A DNA stretch of 64,000 nt from Streptomyces seoulensis (GTDB taxonomy: Bacteria > Actinomycetota > Actinomycetes > Streptomycetales > Streptomycetaceae), in the NCBI RefSeq assembly GCF_004328625.1, contig NZ_CP032229.1, positions 2,542,001-2,606,000 on the forward strand. The letters are read 5' to 3'. Shown piece after piece: positions 44,933 through 52,466 of this stretch. The position numbers and the translations under genes are program-made. The notes beneath the pieces are model-generated. The model saw nothing but the letters and a program-made list of their open reading frames with translations, had not been told where the DNA came from and searched no databases. The stretch's first letter is position 1; the number at the start of each line of letters is the position of its first letter.

Positions 44933-45607
44933 GTGGCAGAAGACGGCGGACACAGCGACGGGCAGGCCGGCGGGCGCGAGTACCGCATGGAGGAGCTGGC
45001 GCGCGTCGCCGGCATCACCGTGCGCACCCTGCGGTTCTACCGCGAGCGCAGACTGATCCCGCCGCCCCGCCGCGAGGGCCGTATCGCCTGGTACGACGAC
45101 CATCACCTGGCCCGGCTGCGCACCATCGCGGCGCTGCTGGAGCGCGGGCACACCCTGAACGGCATAGCCGAGCTGGCCGAGGCGCTGGACAACGGCCGGG
45201 ACGTGGCCGACCTGCTGGGCGTCGCCCCGCCCACCGAGGAGGAGCCGGTCCGGCTGACCCCGGAGGAGCTGGCGGCCCGCTTCGAGGGCGACGTCACCCC
45301 GGAGAACCTGGCGGCCGCGATGGCCCTCGGCTATGTCGGCACCGACGGCGACCAGATCGTGCACATCAGCCGCCGCCTGCTGGACGTCTCCTCGGCACTG
45401 GTCCGCGAGGGCATCCCGCTGGCCGAGGTCCTGACGGCCGCCGCCCGCGTCCGCGAACACGCCGACGCCCTCGCGGCCCTCTTCGCCGACGTGATCCGCC
45501 GCCACGCCCCCGAGGACTCCCTGCAACGCCTGCGCCCGCTGGCCCGCAGCGTGGTGGAGGCGGAACTGTCCCTGGCGATGGACCGCCGGCTGAGCAAGCT
45601 CGACTAG
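44933..45607 (+). CDS. MerR family transcriptional regulator
   Basis: This 224-residue protein has an N-terminal MerR winged helix (about 15-85): YRMEELARVAGITVRTLRFY and RRLIPPPRREGR-like RLIPPPRREGRIAWYDDHH. The C-terminal domain is helical and about 130 residues long, longer than metal sensors and lacking conserved cysteines, so it probably senses an organic effector. It is divergent from the BVMO operon, 130 bases away, and is its likely regulator. Confidence 0.88.
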   Translation: MAEDGGHSDGQAGGREYRMEELARVAGITVRTLRFYRERRLIPPPRREGRIAWYDDHHLARLRTIAALLERGHTLNGIAELAEALDNGRDVADLLGVAPPTEEEPVRLTPEELAARFEGDVTPENLAAAMALGYVGTDGDQIVHISRRLLDVSSALVREGIPLAEVLTAAARVREHADALAALFADVIRRHAPEDSLQRLRPLARSVVEAELSLAMDRRLSKLD

Positions 45608-46407
45608 CGCTCGTACACCACGGTGACGGGGGCGTGGTCGGACCAGCGTTCGGTGTGGGTGGCGGCGCGCTCGACGTGGCCCTTGACCGCCTTCGCGGCG
45701 AGGCCGGGGGTGGCCATGTGGTAGTCGATGCGCCAGCCGGAGTCGTTGTCGAAGGCGCGGCCCCGATAGGACCACCAGCTGTACGGGCCCTCGGTGTCGG
45801 GGTGCAGGGCGCGGACCACGTCCACGTAACCGCCGTCCCCGGGTGCGAGCACCCGGCTCAGCCACTCCCGCTCCTCGGGCAGGAAGCCGGAGTTCCTGGT
45901 GTTGCCGCGCCAGTTCTTGAGGTCGGCCTGCTGGTGGGCGATGTTCCAGTCGCCGCAGACCAGCACCTCGCGGCCGTCGGCGGCGGCCCGCTCGCGCAGT
46001 TCCTTGAGGTGGGCGGCGAACTCGCCCATGAAGCGGAGCTTCTCGTCCTGCCGCTCGGTGCCGACCTCGCCCGAGGGCAGGTACAGCGAGGCGACGGTCA
46101 CACCGGGGAGGTCGGCCTCGACGTAGCGGCCCGAGCCGTCGAACTCCGCCGAGCCGAAGCCGACCCGGACGCGGTCGGGCTCACGGCGCGTGTAGAGGGA
46201 GACGCCCGCGCGGCCCTTGGCGGCGGCGGGCGCGTGCACCACATGCCAGCCGTCGGGCTGCCGTACGTGCTCCGGGAGCTGCTGCGGCTCGGCGCGCACC
46301 TCCTGCAGGCAGACCACGTCGGCCGAGGTCTGGTCCAGCCACTCCACGAAGCCCTTCTTGGCGGCGGCCCGCAGTCCGTTCACATTCACCGAGGTCACAG
46401 TCAGCAC
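45604..46407 (-). CDS. xthA: Exodeoxyribonuclease III
   Basis: ExoIII/AP endonuclease cuts DNA at abasic sites and has 3'-5' exonuclease activity in base-excision repair. The 267-residue protein has all family motifs: SVNVNGLRAAAKKG, VVCLQEVRA, YLPSGE, VCGDWNIAH, IDYHMAT and WSDHAPV. I start at the GTG at 46407 to match the family N-terminus; the open frame to 46530 adds a poor leader. Its stop overlaps the merR 3' end by four bases (convergent). Confidence 0.92.
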   Translation of the reverse strand: MLTVTSVNVNGLRAAAKKGFVEWLDQTSADVVCLQEVRAEPQQLPEHVRQPDGWHVVHAPAAAKGRAGVSLYTRREPDRVRVGFGSAEFDGSGRYVEADLPGVTVASLYLPSGEVGTERQDEKLRFMGEFAAHLKELRERAAADGREVLVCGDWNIAHQQADLKNWRGNTRNSGFLPEEREWLSRVLAPGDGGYVDVVRALHPDTEGPYSWWSYRGRAFDNDSGWRIDYHMATPGLAAKAVKGHVERAATHTERWSDHAPVTVVYER

Positions 46408-46480
46408 CAGGGCACGATACCGGCACACTGGTCCAAGACAGACCGACTCCCATTCGCCGCATAGAAGTACGATACCCAGC

Positions 46481-46978
46481 ATGATTATACGTCGCGTCCG
46501 CTTCGACCACCCCGACGCCGTGAAGCTCAACGACGAGGTCCAGGCCGAGTACCACGTGCGCTACGGCGACGGCGGCGACGCCACCTCGCTCGACCCGGCC
46601 GACTTCGACCCGCCCGGAGGCGCGTACCTGATCGCGTACGACGCTCAGGACCGCCCGGTCGCCACCGGCGGCTGGCGCAGCCAGGACCTGAACGAGGAGG
46701 GCAACCAGGACGGCGACGCGGAGCTGAAGCGCATGTTCGTCATCGCGCAGATGCGCGGCCACGGCCTGGCCCGCCGCATCCTCGCCGAACTGGAGGAGGA
46801 CGCCCGCGCGGCCGGCCGCACCCGCATGGTCCTGGAGACCGGCACCGAACAGCCCGAGGCCATCGCCCTCTACACCTCCAGCGGCTACACCCCGTGCACC
46901 AAGTTCGGCTACTACCGCCACCACGAGAACAGCCTCTGCTACGCGAAGCCGCTCGGGACGGCGGAGGGCACCAAGTAA
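46481..46978 (+). CDS. GNAT family N-acetyltransferase
   Basis: This 165-residue GNAT has the acetyl-CoA loop MRGHGLARRIL after the strand AELKRMFVI, and the terminal LETGTEQPEAIALYTSSGY region that is diagnostic of the fold. The ATG at 46481 has no ribosome-binding site; a TACGAT hexamer at 46468-46473 would start transcription at or next to the ATG, so a leaderless mRNA is likely. The substrate is unknown. It is divergent from xthA. Confidence 0.86.
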   Translation: MIIRRVRFDHPDAVKLNDEVQAEYHVRYGDGGDATSLDPADFDPPGGAYLIAYDAQDRPVATGGWRSQDLNEEGNQDGDAELKRMFVIAQMRGHGLARRILAELEEDARAAGRTRMVLETGTEQPEAIALYTSSGYTPCTKFGYYRHHENSLCYAKPLGTAEGTK

Positions 46979-47182
46979 CGCGGCTCGGTGGCCTGTTGCT
47001 GCAGCACAGGCCACTGCTTTCCCTGTGACGCGCCTGTGACGTGATGGCGATCACTCCGCCGAAAGTCGGAACATACGATCAGCTCAGTAGCTGCCGCGCC
47101 TTTCGGCCCCACCTGACAGTGCAAGCGGATGCGACTCCCCCTCCACATCATCCGGGTCATTTCACACCTTCTGGAGTCCTTC

Positions 47183-48229
47183 ATGTCTTCGCTCGGTTTC
47201 CGACGCAACTCCGCCCTCCGCGCCGGTTTCGTCGCCGCCTCCCTCGCCGCCACCGTCCTGCTGCCGGCCGGTGCCGCGTTCGCCGCCGACGGCGCGACGG
47301 CGAGCCCGCAGGCCGCCACCCCGGCCCCGAGCGGCACGCCGAGCACCGAGGTCGGCACGCCGACCTCGACCACCAAGCCCAGCACCCCCGCCACCACCGC
47401 GCCCACCACCCCGGCGCCCACCTCGACGGAGGGCCCGAACGGGCAGCAGGGCCCGGTGCTGGTGCACACCATCGCGCTCAAGGGCGACCTGACCGCCAAG
47501 GTCTACAAGCACACCGACCAGGGCGACTACTACTCGGCCACCATCACCTTCAAGGGCAAGACCCTCGGTGAGCTGCGCGCCGGGGGCAGCTTCGGCGCCC
47601 AGCAGATGAAGGTCTTCAACGGCATCAAGGTGACCCTGCGCGCCGACGGCAGCATGACCTCCGCCGACGAGTACGTCGGCAACGGCGGCCAGGGCCCCGT
47701 CGTCCCGGTCCGCTGCGTCGTCACCGTGACCCGGAACATCGGTGCGGGCACCGAGGCCCTGATGACCATCAGCCCGACGGGTCCCTCGGTGGAGTTCCGG
47801 GGCGCCGGCGAGACCAAGCTGCTGCCGTACACCCTGACCCGCCTGCACCCGAAGCTCCCGGCGAGCGCGGGCTTCGAGGCCGAGATCCTCGGCCCGAACA
47901 GCACCCACCCGCGTCTGCGCACCAACATGGAGGGCGGCGGCCACCCGGCCACTATCCAGGACTTCCCGCAGCTCCCCAAGGGCTGCAACCCCTTCTACCC
48001 GACCACCTCCACGGGTTCGGCGGGCTCCACCGGCACCACCACCACCGGCCACACCTCCACCAACCAGACCACCGTGGTCCCCAAGGGCAGCGTCGCGGCC
48101 GGCTACGAGAGCACCCAGGGCAGCGACGCCCCCGTGCTGATGGCGGTCGGCGGGGCCGCCGCCGGCGCCGCGGGCCTCGGCTTCGTCGTCCTGCGCCGTC
48201 GCGGCACCTCGGTCGCCGGCCGGATCTGA
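47183..48229 (+). CDS. Secreted, C-terminally anchored surface protein; probable partner of the adjacent sortase
   Basis: This 348-residue protein has a Sec signal peptide (about 1-34, FVAASLAATVLLPAGAAFA), a Thr/Pro-rich linker (about 40-90), a folded domain (about 95-280), a Thr/Gly/Ser-rich stretch and a C-terminal sorting-like tail: hydrophobic segment VLMAVGGAAAGAAGLGFVVL plus RRR. No LPxTG or LAxTG motif is present. Instead VPKGSVAAG lies at residues 299-307 just before the hydrophobic part. I use the ATG at 47183 with GGAG upstream. The domain function is unknown. The sortase gene follows after a hairpin. Confidence 0.78.
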   Translation: MSSLGFRRNSALRAGFVAASLAATVLLPAGAAFAADGATASPQAATPAPSGTPSTEVGTPTSTTKPSTPATTAPTTPAPTSTEGPNGQQGPVLVHTIALKGDLTAKVYKHTDQGDYYSATITFKGKTLGELRAGGSFGAQQMKVFNGIKVTLRADGSMTSADEYVGNGGQGPVVPVRCVVTVTRNIGAGTEALMTISPTGPSVEFRGAGETKLLPYTLTRLHPKLPASAGFEAEILGPNSTHPRLRTNMEGGGHPATIQDFPQLPKGCNPFYPTTSTGSAGSTGTTTTGHTSTNQTTVVPKGSVAAGYESTQGSDAPVLMAVGGAAAGAAGLGFVVLRRRGTSVAGRI

Positions 48230-48241
48230 AACGCCGTCCCC

Positions 48242-48283
48242 ACGGGTGCGGGCCCGCCGCCCTCGGCGGTGGCCCGCACCCGT
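48242..48283 (+). terminator. Hairpin between the surface-protein gene and the sortase gene
   Basis: A 13-bp outer stem (48242-48254 with 48271-48283) encloses an inner 5-bp CGCCG/CGGCG hairpin. It lies 13 bases after the surface-protein stop and 23 bases before the sortase start. It may reduce read-through and set a lower sortase level. Confidence 0.65.
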
Positions 48284-48305
48284 CGTTCCGTCTGGAGTCA
48301 GCCCC

Positions 48306-48920
48306 ATGCAGCGCCGTGTCATGACCGCCACGTTCACCCTCGCGCTCGGCCTCGCCCTGGCCGCCTGCGGTACGCAGGACAGCACCGGGCACGTCACCCC
48401 GCCCCCGCCCAGCCCGGTCTCCACCCCGGCCGCCGCACCCGCCAAGTCGGTTGCTCCGATGGCCCGTTCGCTCCCGGTCCGGGTCACGATCCCCTCGGCG
48501 GGCGTCGACACCGGCCCCATTCTGAAGCTGGGCCTGGCCGCCGACGGCACGGTGGAGGTCCCCTCCGTCGCACAGGCGGACCGGATCGGCTGGTACTCCA
48601 AGGGAGTCACCCCCGGCGAGACCGGCCCCGCCGTCCTGATCGGCCACTACGACACCGTCAAGGGCCCGGCCGTGCTGCGGAACGTCGGGAGGATCAAGCA
48701 GGGCGCCCGGATCACCGTCGCCCGCGCCGACGGCTCCTCCGCCGTCTTCTCCGTCCGCACCGTCGAACAGGTCGACAAGGACGCCTTCCCCACCGACAAG
48801 GTCTACGGCGACACGACCCGCCCCGAACTCCGCCTGATCACCTGCGGCGGAGCCATCGAGAACGGCCACCGCCCGGACAACATCATCGTCTACGGCGACC
48901 TGGTGTCCACCCGGGACTGA
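48306..48920 (+). CDS. Class F sortase, predicted lipoprotein
   Basis: Sortases cleave a C-terminal sorting motif and transfer the protein to the cell wall or another amine. The 204-residue product has the catalytic triad His114 (IGHYD), Cys180 (LITCGG) and Arg189 (HRPDN), with class F spacing. The N-terminus reads LALGLALAAC with Cys21, a good lipobox, instead of a plain membrane anchor. The start is the ATG at 48306, with GGAG at normal distance. The adjacent surface protein is its likely substrate. Confidence 0.88.
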   Translation: MQRRVMTATFTLALGLALAACGTQDSTGHVTPPPPSPVSTPAAAPAKSVAPMARSLPVRVTIPSAGVDTGPILKLGLAADGTVEVPSVAQADRIGWYSKGVTPGETGPAVLIGHYDTVKGPAVLRNVGRIKQGARITVARADGSSAVFSVRTVEQVDKDAFPTDKVYGDTTRPELRLITCGGAIENGHRPDNIIVYGDLVSTRD

Positions 48921-48933
48921 CCGGTGCGAGGCT

Positions 48934-49080
48934 GACCCCGCGGCCGCCTACGAACCGGCCGGCACCCTGCGTGCCCTCGGCCAACCGGAGGCGGTCGCCG
49001 ACCTGTTGCTCACGGAGCGCGCCCATCTCCCGGCCTACCGCGTCTTAGTCGCCAGGTACGCGGTGTTGGGCACGGCGGGA
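48934..49080 (+). pseudogene. Possible coding remnant between sortase and tRNA terminator
   Basis: Translation from 48934 reads YEPAGTLRALGQPEAVADLL and then LTERAHLPAYRVLVARYAVL, which looks like the helical C-terminal end of a protein. No start codon with a ribosome-binding site precedes it, and it runs directly into the terminator hairpin. It includes a rare TTA codon. It may be the remains of a gene; chance coding-like sequence cannot be excluded. Confidence 0.3.
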
Positions 49081-49084
49081 ACGA

Positions 49085-49122
49085 CGAGACCCCGTCCGAT
49101 CAGAAGATCGGACGGGGTCTCG
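49085..49122 (-). terminator. 17-bp hairpin terminator of tRNA-Ala
   Basis: A perfect 17-bp stem (49085-49101 with 49106-49122) with loop AGAA lies 37 bases beyond the 3' end of the tRNA on the minus strand. On that strand the stem is followed by TCGTTCC. Confidence 0.85.
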
Positions 49123-49159
49123 AGAACTCTTCCCGAGCGGACTCGGGATGAGCGTTACG

Positions 49160-49233
49160 TGGACCTGTGGGGATTTGAACCCCAGACCCCCTCGATGCGA
49201 ACGAGGTGCGCTACCAGACTGCGCCACAGGCCC
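49160..49233 (-). tRNA. tRNA-Ala (anticodon CGC)
   Basis: The minus strand folds as a normal 74-nt tRNA. The acceptor arm GGGCCTG pairs with CAGGTCC and contains the G3-U70 wobble pair that defines alanine identity, with discriminator A73. The D stem is GCGC/GCGC, the anticodon stem CCTCG/CGAGG with loop TTCGCAT (anticodon CGC, reading GCG), and the T arm TGGGG-TTCAAAT-CCCCA. The 3' CCA is not encoded. Confidence 0.95.
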
Positions 49234-49302
49234 TTGCAACGAGTGAAACTCTAGCATCCCGATCGGGGTGCTCGGAAATCCGCTCCCGGACTGGTCAGAG
49301 GC

Positions 49303-50505
49303 TCACTCGTTGGCGGCGCGCGGCCGGTCGCCGTCCTCGTACTGGTCGAACAGCGGGGTGCGGCCCCGCTCGCGGGAGCGGCGGGCGGAGGCGGTGCGCC
49401 GGGCGTCGCCCCGCGCGTCCTCCGGGCGCTCCCCCTCCGGCTCCGGACCGGCCGCCGGGACCTCGGGACGCTGCTCCGGGGTGACGGCGCTGGAGCGGGC
49501 CGAGCTCCAGGTGCCGGGGGCGCCCAGGTCCACGTCGGCGGTGGCGCGCGGGGCGACCGGCGCGGTCACGTACGTCGGCAGGGGCACCGGCACCGGGTCC
49601 CAGCTCTCGCCGTGGCCGGGGCGGCGCTGCCGCTCGCGCTGCTGGTCGACCCACTCGGCGTGGTCGGTCTGCTCGACCAGGGCGCGCCGGTCGGCGGCGA
49701 GGGCGGCGGACAGAGCGGGGTCGGTGTGCGGCCCCGTTCCCTCCTCCGGCTCGTCGGCGACGACGGCCGCCTCGGCCGCGCGGCGGCGCGGCTGACGGGC
49801 CCGCTCCCGCAGCCGGGCGGCGGCGTCCTCGGCGCTCCTGCGGTCCATCTGGAAGGCGAACCGGCGCCGTTCCTGCCGGCGCAGATAGCCGATGTACGCG
49901 CTGAGCAGCACGGCCGGCACGGCGGGCACCCAGAGGAGGCCGAGGCCCCCCACCGCGGCGGCGATCGCGCCGATGGTGAAGGCGAGGAACAGCAGCACGG
50001 TGGTGCGCCGCCTGCGGGCGAGCACCTTCGTGCGCTGGGCACGCGCCGCGGCCGCCTGCGCCGAGGGCGCGCGCCGGGCGGGGACGTGTTCGGGTTCGGG
50101 CGCCTGGGCGGTGCGGGACGGATGCGCCTGGGGCGAGGGCGGGTCGGGGACCATGTCGGCCGCGTGCTCGCGCGGGGCGTGCGCCCGCTCCTGCCGCTCG
50201 GGCTCGGTGTCCGCCCGGACCTGACGGCGCGTCGGAGGCACGGCGAAGTCCCGGACGTCCACCGGGTCGGTGGCGACGTCCGGGTCACCGGCGTCCGGCT
50301 CCCCCTCCTCGGCGGAGCGCGCCCGCAGGTCCTTGGCGTACCGGCGCTCCATTCCCGCCCTTCCGGACAGCAGCCGGATGGCGGTGCTGAAGCGTTCCGT
50401 CGGACGGGCCTCGTTCAGCTCGTCCTGCCTACGGAGCCACATCGGCACCAAGTAGGCGGCCCAGGCCCCGACGATGACTGCGTAGATGAGGCCGCTGCTG
50501 CTCAC
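49303..50505 (-). CDS. sepX: SepX/GlpR-type membrane protein of actinobacterial cell division
   Basis: This 400-residue protein starts MSSSGLIYAVIVGAWAAYLV (membrane span) then PMWLRRQDELNEARPTERF. Two further hydrophobic segments lie at about 173-205 (TVLLFLAFTIGAIAAAV, LLWVPAVPAVLLSAYI), and long charged, disordered regions flank them. From memory, this matches the actinobacterial protein called SepX in Streptomyces, GLPR in Corynebacterium and Rv0996 in M. tuberculosis, which works with DivIVA and FtsZ. The neighbours rimJ, moeA and galU show the same conserved order, supporting the call. The symbol rests on N-terminal pattern and synteny. Confidence 0.78.
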   Translation of the reverse strand: MSSSGLIYAVIVGAWAAYLVPMWLRRQDELNEARPTERFSTAIRLLSGRAGMERRYAKDLRARSAEEGEPDAGDPDVATDPVDVRDFAVPPTRRQVRADTEPERQERAHAPREHAADMVPDPPSPQAHPSRTAQAPEPEHVPARRAPSAQAAAARAQRTKVLARRRRTTVLLFLAFTIGAIAAAVGGLGLLWVPAVPAVLLSAYIGYLRRQERRRFAFQMDRRSAEDAAARLRERARQPRRRAAEAAVVADEPEEGTGPHTDPALSAALAADRRALVEQTDHAEWVDQQRERQRRPGHGESWDPVPVPLPTYVTAPVAPRATADVDLGAPGTWSSARSSAVTPEQRPEVPAAGPEPEGERPEDARGDARRTASARRSRERGRTPLFDQYEDGDRPRAANE

Positions 50506-50688
50506 GACTCACACGGTAGAGGGGTTTCCCTGAGGCCATCCGCCAATTGGGCCGGTGTGTCGCACGATCTGGCTGATATTTCCAGCTTTTTTTGCGACCG
50601 ATGCGATCAGCGGACCCCCGAAGGGGGGAATTGAATGCCCGGAGACGGACGGAAGATGGTCGCCTCGGGCATTAATTCGAACAGATAT
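50506..50688. other. AT-richer spacer between sepX and the RimJ-like gene
   Basis: This 183-bp region has lower GC than its surroundings, with a run of seven or more T at 50587-50593 and ATTAATTCGAAC near 50671. A small CCCCC-GAA-GGGGG hairpin sits at 50615-50627. It should contain the sepX promoter and possibly the terminator of the upstream gene. No gene is seen. Confidence 0.45.
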
Positions 50689-51318
50689 TCAATTTCCGGC
50701 GCTGTTCGCATTCCCCGGCTGTCCCGGCCGTGCCGCGCGGGCGCGCCGCCAGCGGTCGACCAGACCGCCGGGGACCTCCTCGGCGGTGAGCGCGTAGACC
50801 ATGTGGTCCCGCCAGGCGCCGTCGATGTGCAGATAGCGCGGCCGCAGCCCCTCCTCGCGGAAGCCCAGCTTCTCCACCACGCGCCGGCTGGGCCGGTTCT
50901 CCGGGCGGATGCAGACCTCCAGACGGTGCAGCCCCACCGCGCGGAAGCAGTGGTCGGAGACGAGCGCGACGGCGGTCGGCATCACCCCGCGCCCGGCGAC
51001 CGACTGGTCCACCCAGTAGCCGATGTGCCCGGAGCACATGGAGCCCCAGGTGATCCCGGCGACCGTGAGCTGGCCGACCAGGCGTCCCTGGTACTCGATG
51101 ACGAACGGCAGCATCCGGCCCGCCGTCGCCTCCGAGCGCAGGTGCCGGATCATCTGGCGGTAGGTCGGGCGGTGCGCGATCGGCCCGCTCGCGGTGGGCG
51201 GCGGGATGGTCGCCTCCCAGGGGCGCAGCCAGTCCCGGTTGCGCCGGTTGACCTCGCGCCAGGCGCGCTGGTCGCGCACCTTTATGGGCCGCAGGACCAC
51301 ATCGCCGTCCACCAGCAC
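50689..51318 (-). CDS. RimJ/RimL-type GNAT acetyltransferase
   Basis: This 209-residue protein resembles RimJ, which acetylates the N-terminus of ribosomal protein S5. It opens VLRPIKVRDQRAWREVNRRN and has the acetyl-CoA region VDQSVAGRGVMPTAVALV and LEVCIRPENRPSRRVVEKLGF, the RimJ/RimL signature. It starts at the GTG at 51318; no earlier in-frame start exists. It lies between mogA and sepX, the same position as the rimJ gene in mycobacteria. The actual substrate is not known. Confidence 0.88.
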   Translation of the reverse strand: MLVDGDVVLRPIKVRDQRAWREVNRRNRDWLRPWEATIPPPTASGPIAHRPTYRQMIRHLRSEATAGRMLPFVIEYQGRLVGQLTVAGITWGSMCSGHIGYWVDQSVAGRGVMPTAVALVSDHCFRAVGLHRLEVCIRPENRPSRRVVEKLGFREEGLRPRYLHIDGAWRDHMVYALTAEEVPGGLVDRWRRARAARPGQPGNANSAGN

Positions 51319-51338
51319 CGCGGGCCAGGATCTGCCGG

Positions 51339-51866
51339 TCAGCTCGCACCCCCGGCGCCCGTGCGGCCCGGTGCGTCGGGCCGGGGGTGGTCGCCGCCGC
51401 GGATCTGGTCGACGGCGTGCGTCAGCAGCGGCTCCAGCACCGCGAGCCCGTCGCGGACCCCGCCGCTGGAACCGGGCAGGTTCACGATCAGCGTGCCGCC
51501 CGCGACCCCGGCCAGGCCCCTCGAGAGCGCGGCGGTGGGCACCTTCTCGCGCCCGTACGCCCGGATCGCCTCGGCGATGCCCGGTACCTCGTACTCCAGG
51601 ACCGCGCGGGTGGCCTCGGGGGTGCGGTCGGTGGGCGAGATGCCGGTGCCGCCGGTGGTGACGACCGCGTCGTAGCCGGCCGCCACGGCCGCGCGCAGGG
51701 CGGCCTCGACCGGGTCGCCGTCCGCGACCACCTGGGGGCCGTCCACGGAGAAGCCGAGGCGGGTGAGGCCCTCGGCGACGGCGGGGCCGCCCTTGTCGGC
51801 GTAGACGCCGGCCGAGGCGCGGTTGGAGGCGGTGACGACCAGCGCGCGGTACGGGGTTGCGGTCAC
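51339..51866 (-). CDS. mogA: Molybdopterin adenylyltransferase
   Basis: MogA adenylates molybdopterin before metal insertion. The 175-residue protein has the MoCF-fold motifs VTTGGTGISPTDRTPEAT and NLPGSSGGVRDGL. It starts at the GTG at 51866, overlapping the moaC stop by four bases (GTGA). It belongs to the moeA-moaC-mogA group between galU and rimJ. Length is normal. Confidence 0.92.
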   Translation of the reverse strand: MTATPYRALVVTASNRASAGVYADKGGPAVAEGLTRLGFSVDGPQVVADGDPVEAALRAAVAAGYDAVVTTGGTGISPTDRTPEATRAVLEYEVPGIAEAIRAYGREKVPTAALSRGLAGVAGGTLIVNLPGSSGGVRDGLAVLEPLLTHAVDQIRGGDHPRPDAPGRTGAGGAS

Positions 51867-52342
51867 GCCCGGCTCCAGTGGCCCGACTTGCCGCCCGTCT
51901 TCTCCTCCACCCGCACGTCGGTGATGACGGCGCCCTTGTCGACCGCCTTCACCATGTCGACCACGGTGAGCGCGGCGACGGAGACGGCCGTGAGGGCCTC
52001 CATCTCCACGCCGGTGCGGTCGGTGGTCTTCACGGTGGCCAGGATCTCCACGCCCTCGTCCGTGACGGCGAGGTCCAGTGTCACACCGGACACCGACAGC
52101 GGGTGGCACAGCGGGATCAGGTCCGGGGTGCGCTTGGCGCCCATGATGCCCGCGATCCGGGCGGTGGCCAGGGCGTCGCCCTTGGGGACACCCTCGCCGC
52201 GCAGCAGCTCGACCACGCGCGGGGACACGAGCACCCGGCCACTGGCACGGGCGGTGCGCGCGGTCACTTCCTTCCCGGATACGTCGACCATGCGGGCCGC
52301 GCCCGCCTCGTCGATGTGCGTCAGTCGGTCGTGCGTACTCAT
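51863..52342 (-). CDS. moaC: Cyclic pyranopterin monophosphate synthase
   Basis: MoaC makes cyclic pyranopterin monophosphate from the MoaA product in molybdenum cofactor synthesis. The 159-residue protein has THIDEAGAARMVDVSGKEVT (20 residues), the LIPLCHPL active-site motif, VTTDRTGVEMEAL-like KTTDRTGVEMEAL and DMVKAVDKG. I start at the ATG at 52342. The mogA gene overlaps its stop. No moaA is in the window. Confidence 0.94.
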   Translation of the reverse strand: MSTHDRLTHIDEAGAARMVDVSGKEVTARTARASGRVLVSPRVVELLRGEGVPKGDALATARIAGIMGAKRTPDLIPLCHPLSVSGVTLDLAVTDEGVEILATVKTTDRTGVEMEALTAVSVAALTVVDMVKAVDKGAVITDVRVEEKTGGKSGHWSRA

Positions 52343-52466
52343 GGTGTGCGGTACTTCCCGTTCGCGGCCCGCCGGCGCGGGCGATGCGCGGGCCTCCTGT
52401 GCGCGCCACGGTACCGCCAAGTCCGCTCCGGCACCGGGCCGGGACCCGCTCGGGGCCCCGCGCGGG

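Noticed and set aside
49006..49254. An 82-codon open frame crossing the terminator and the tRNA
   Set aside because: Its second half is the antisense of tRNA-Ala and the terminator stem, so it is not a gene.
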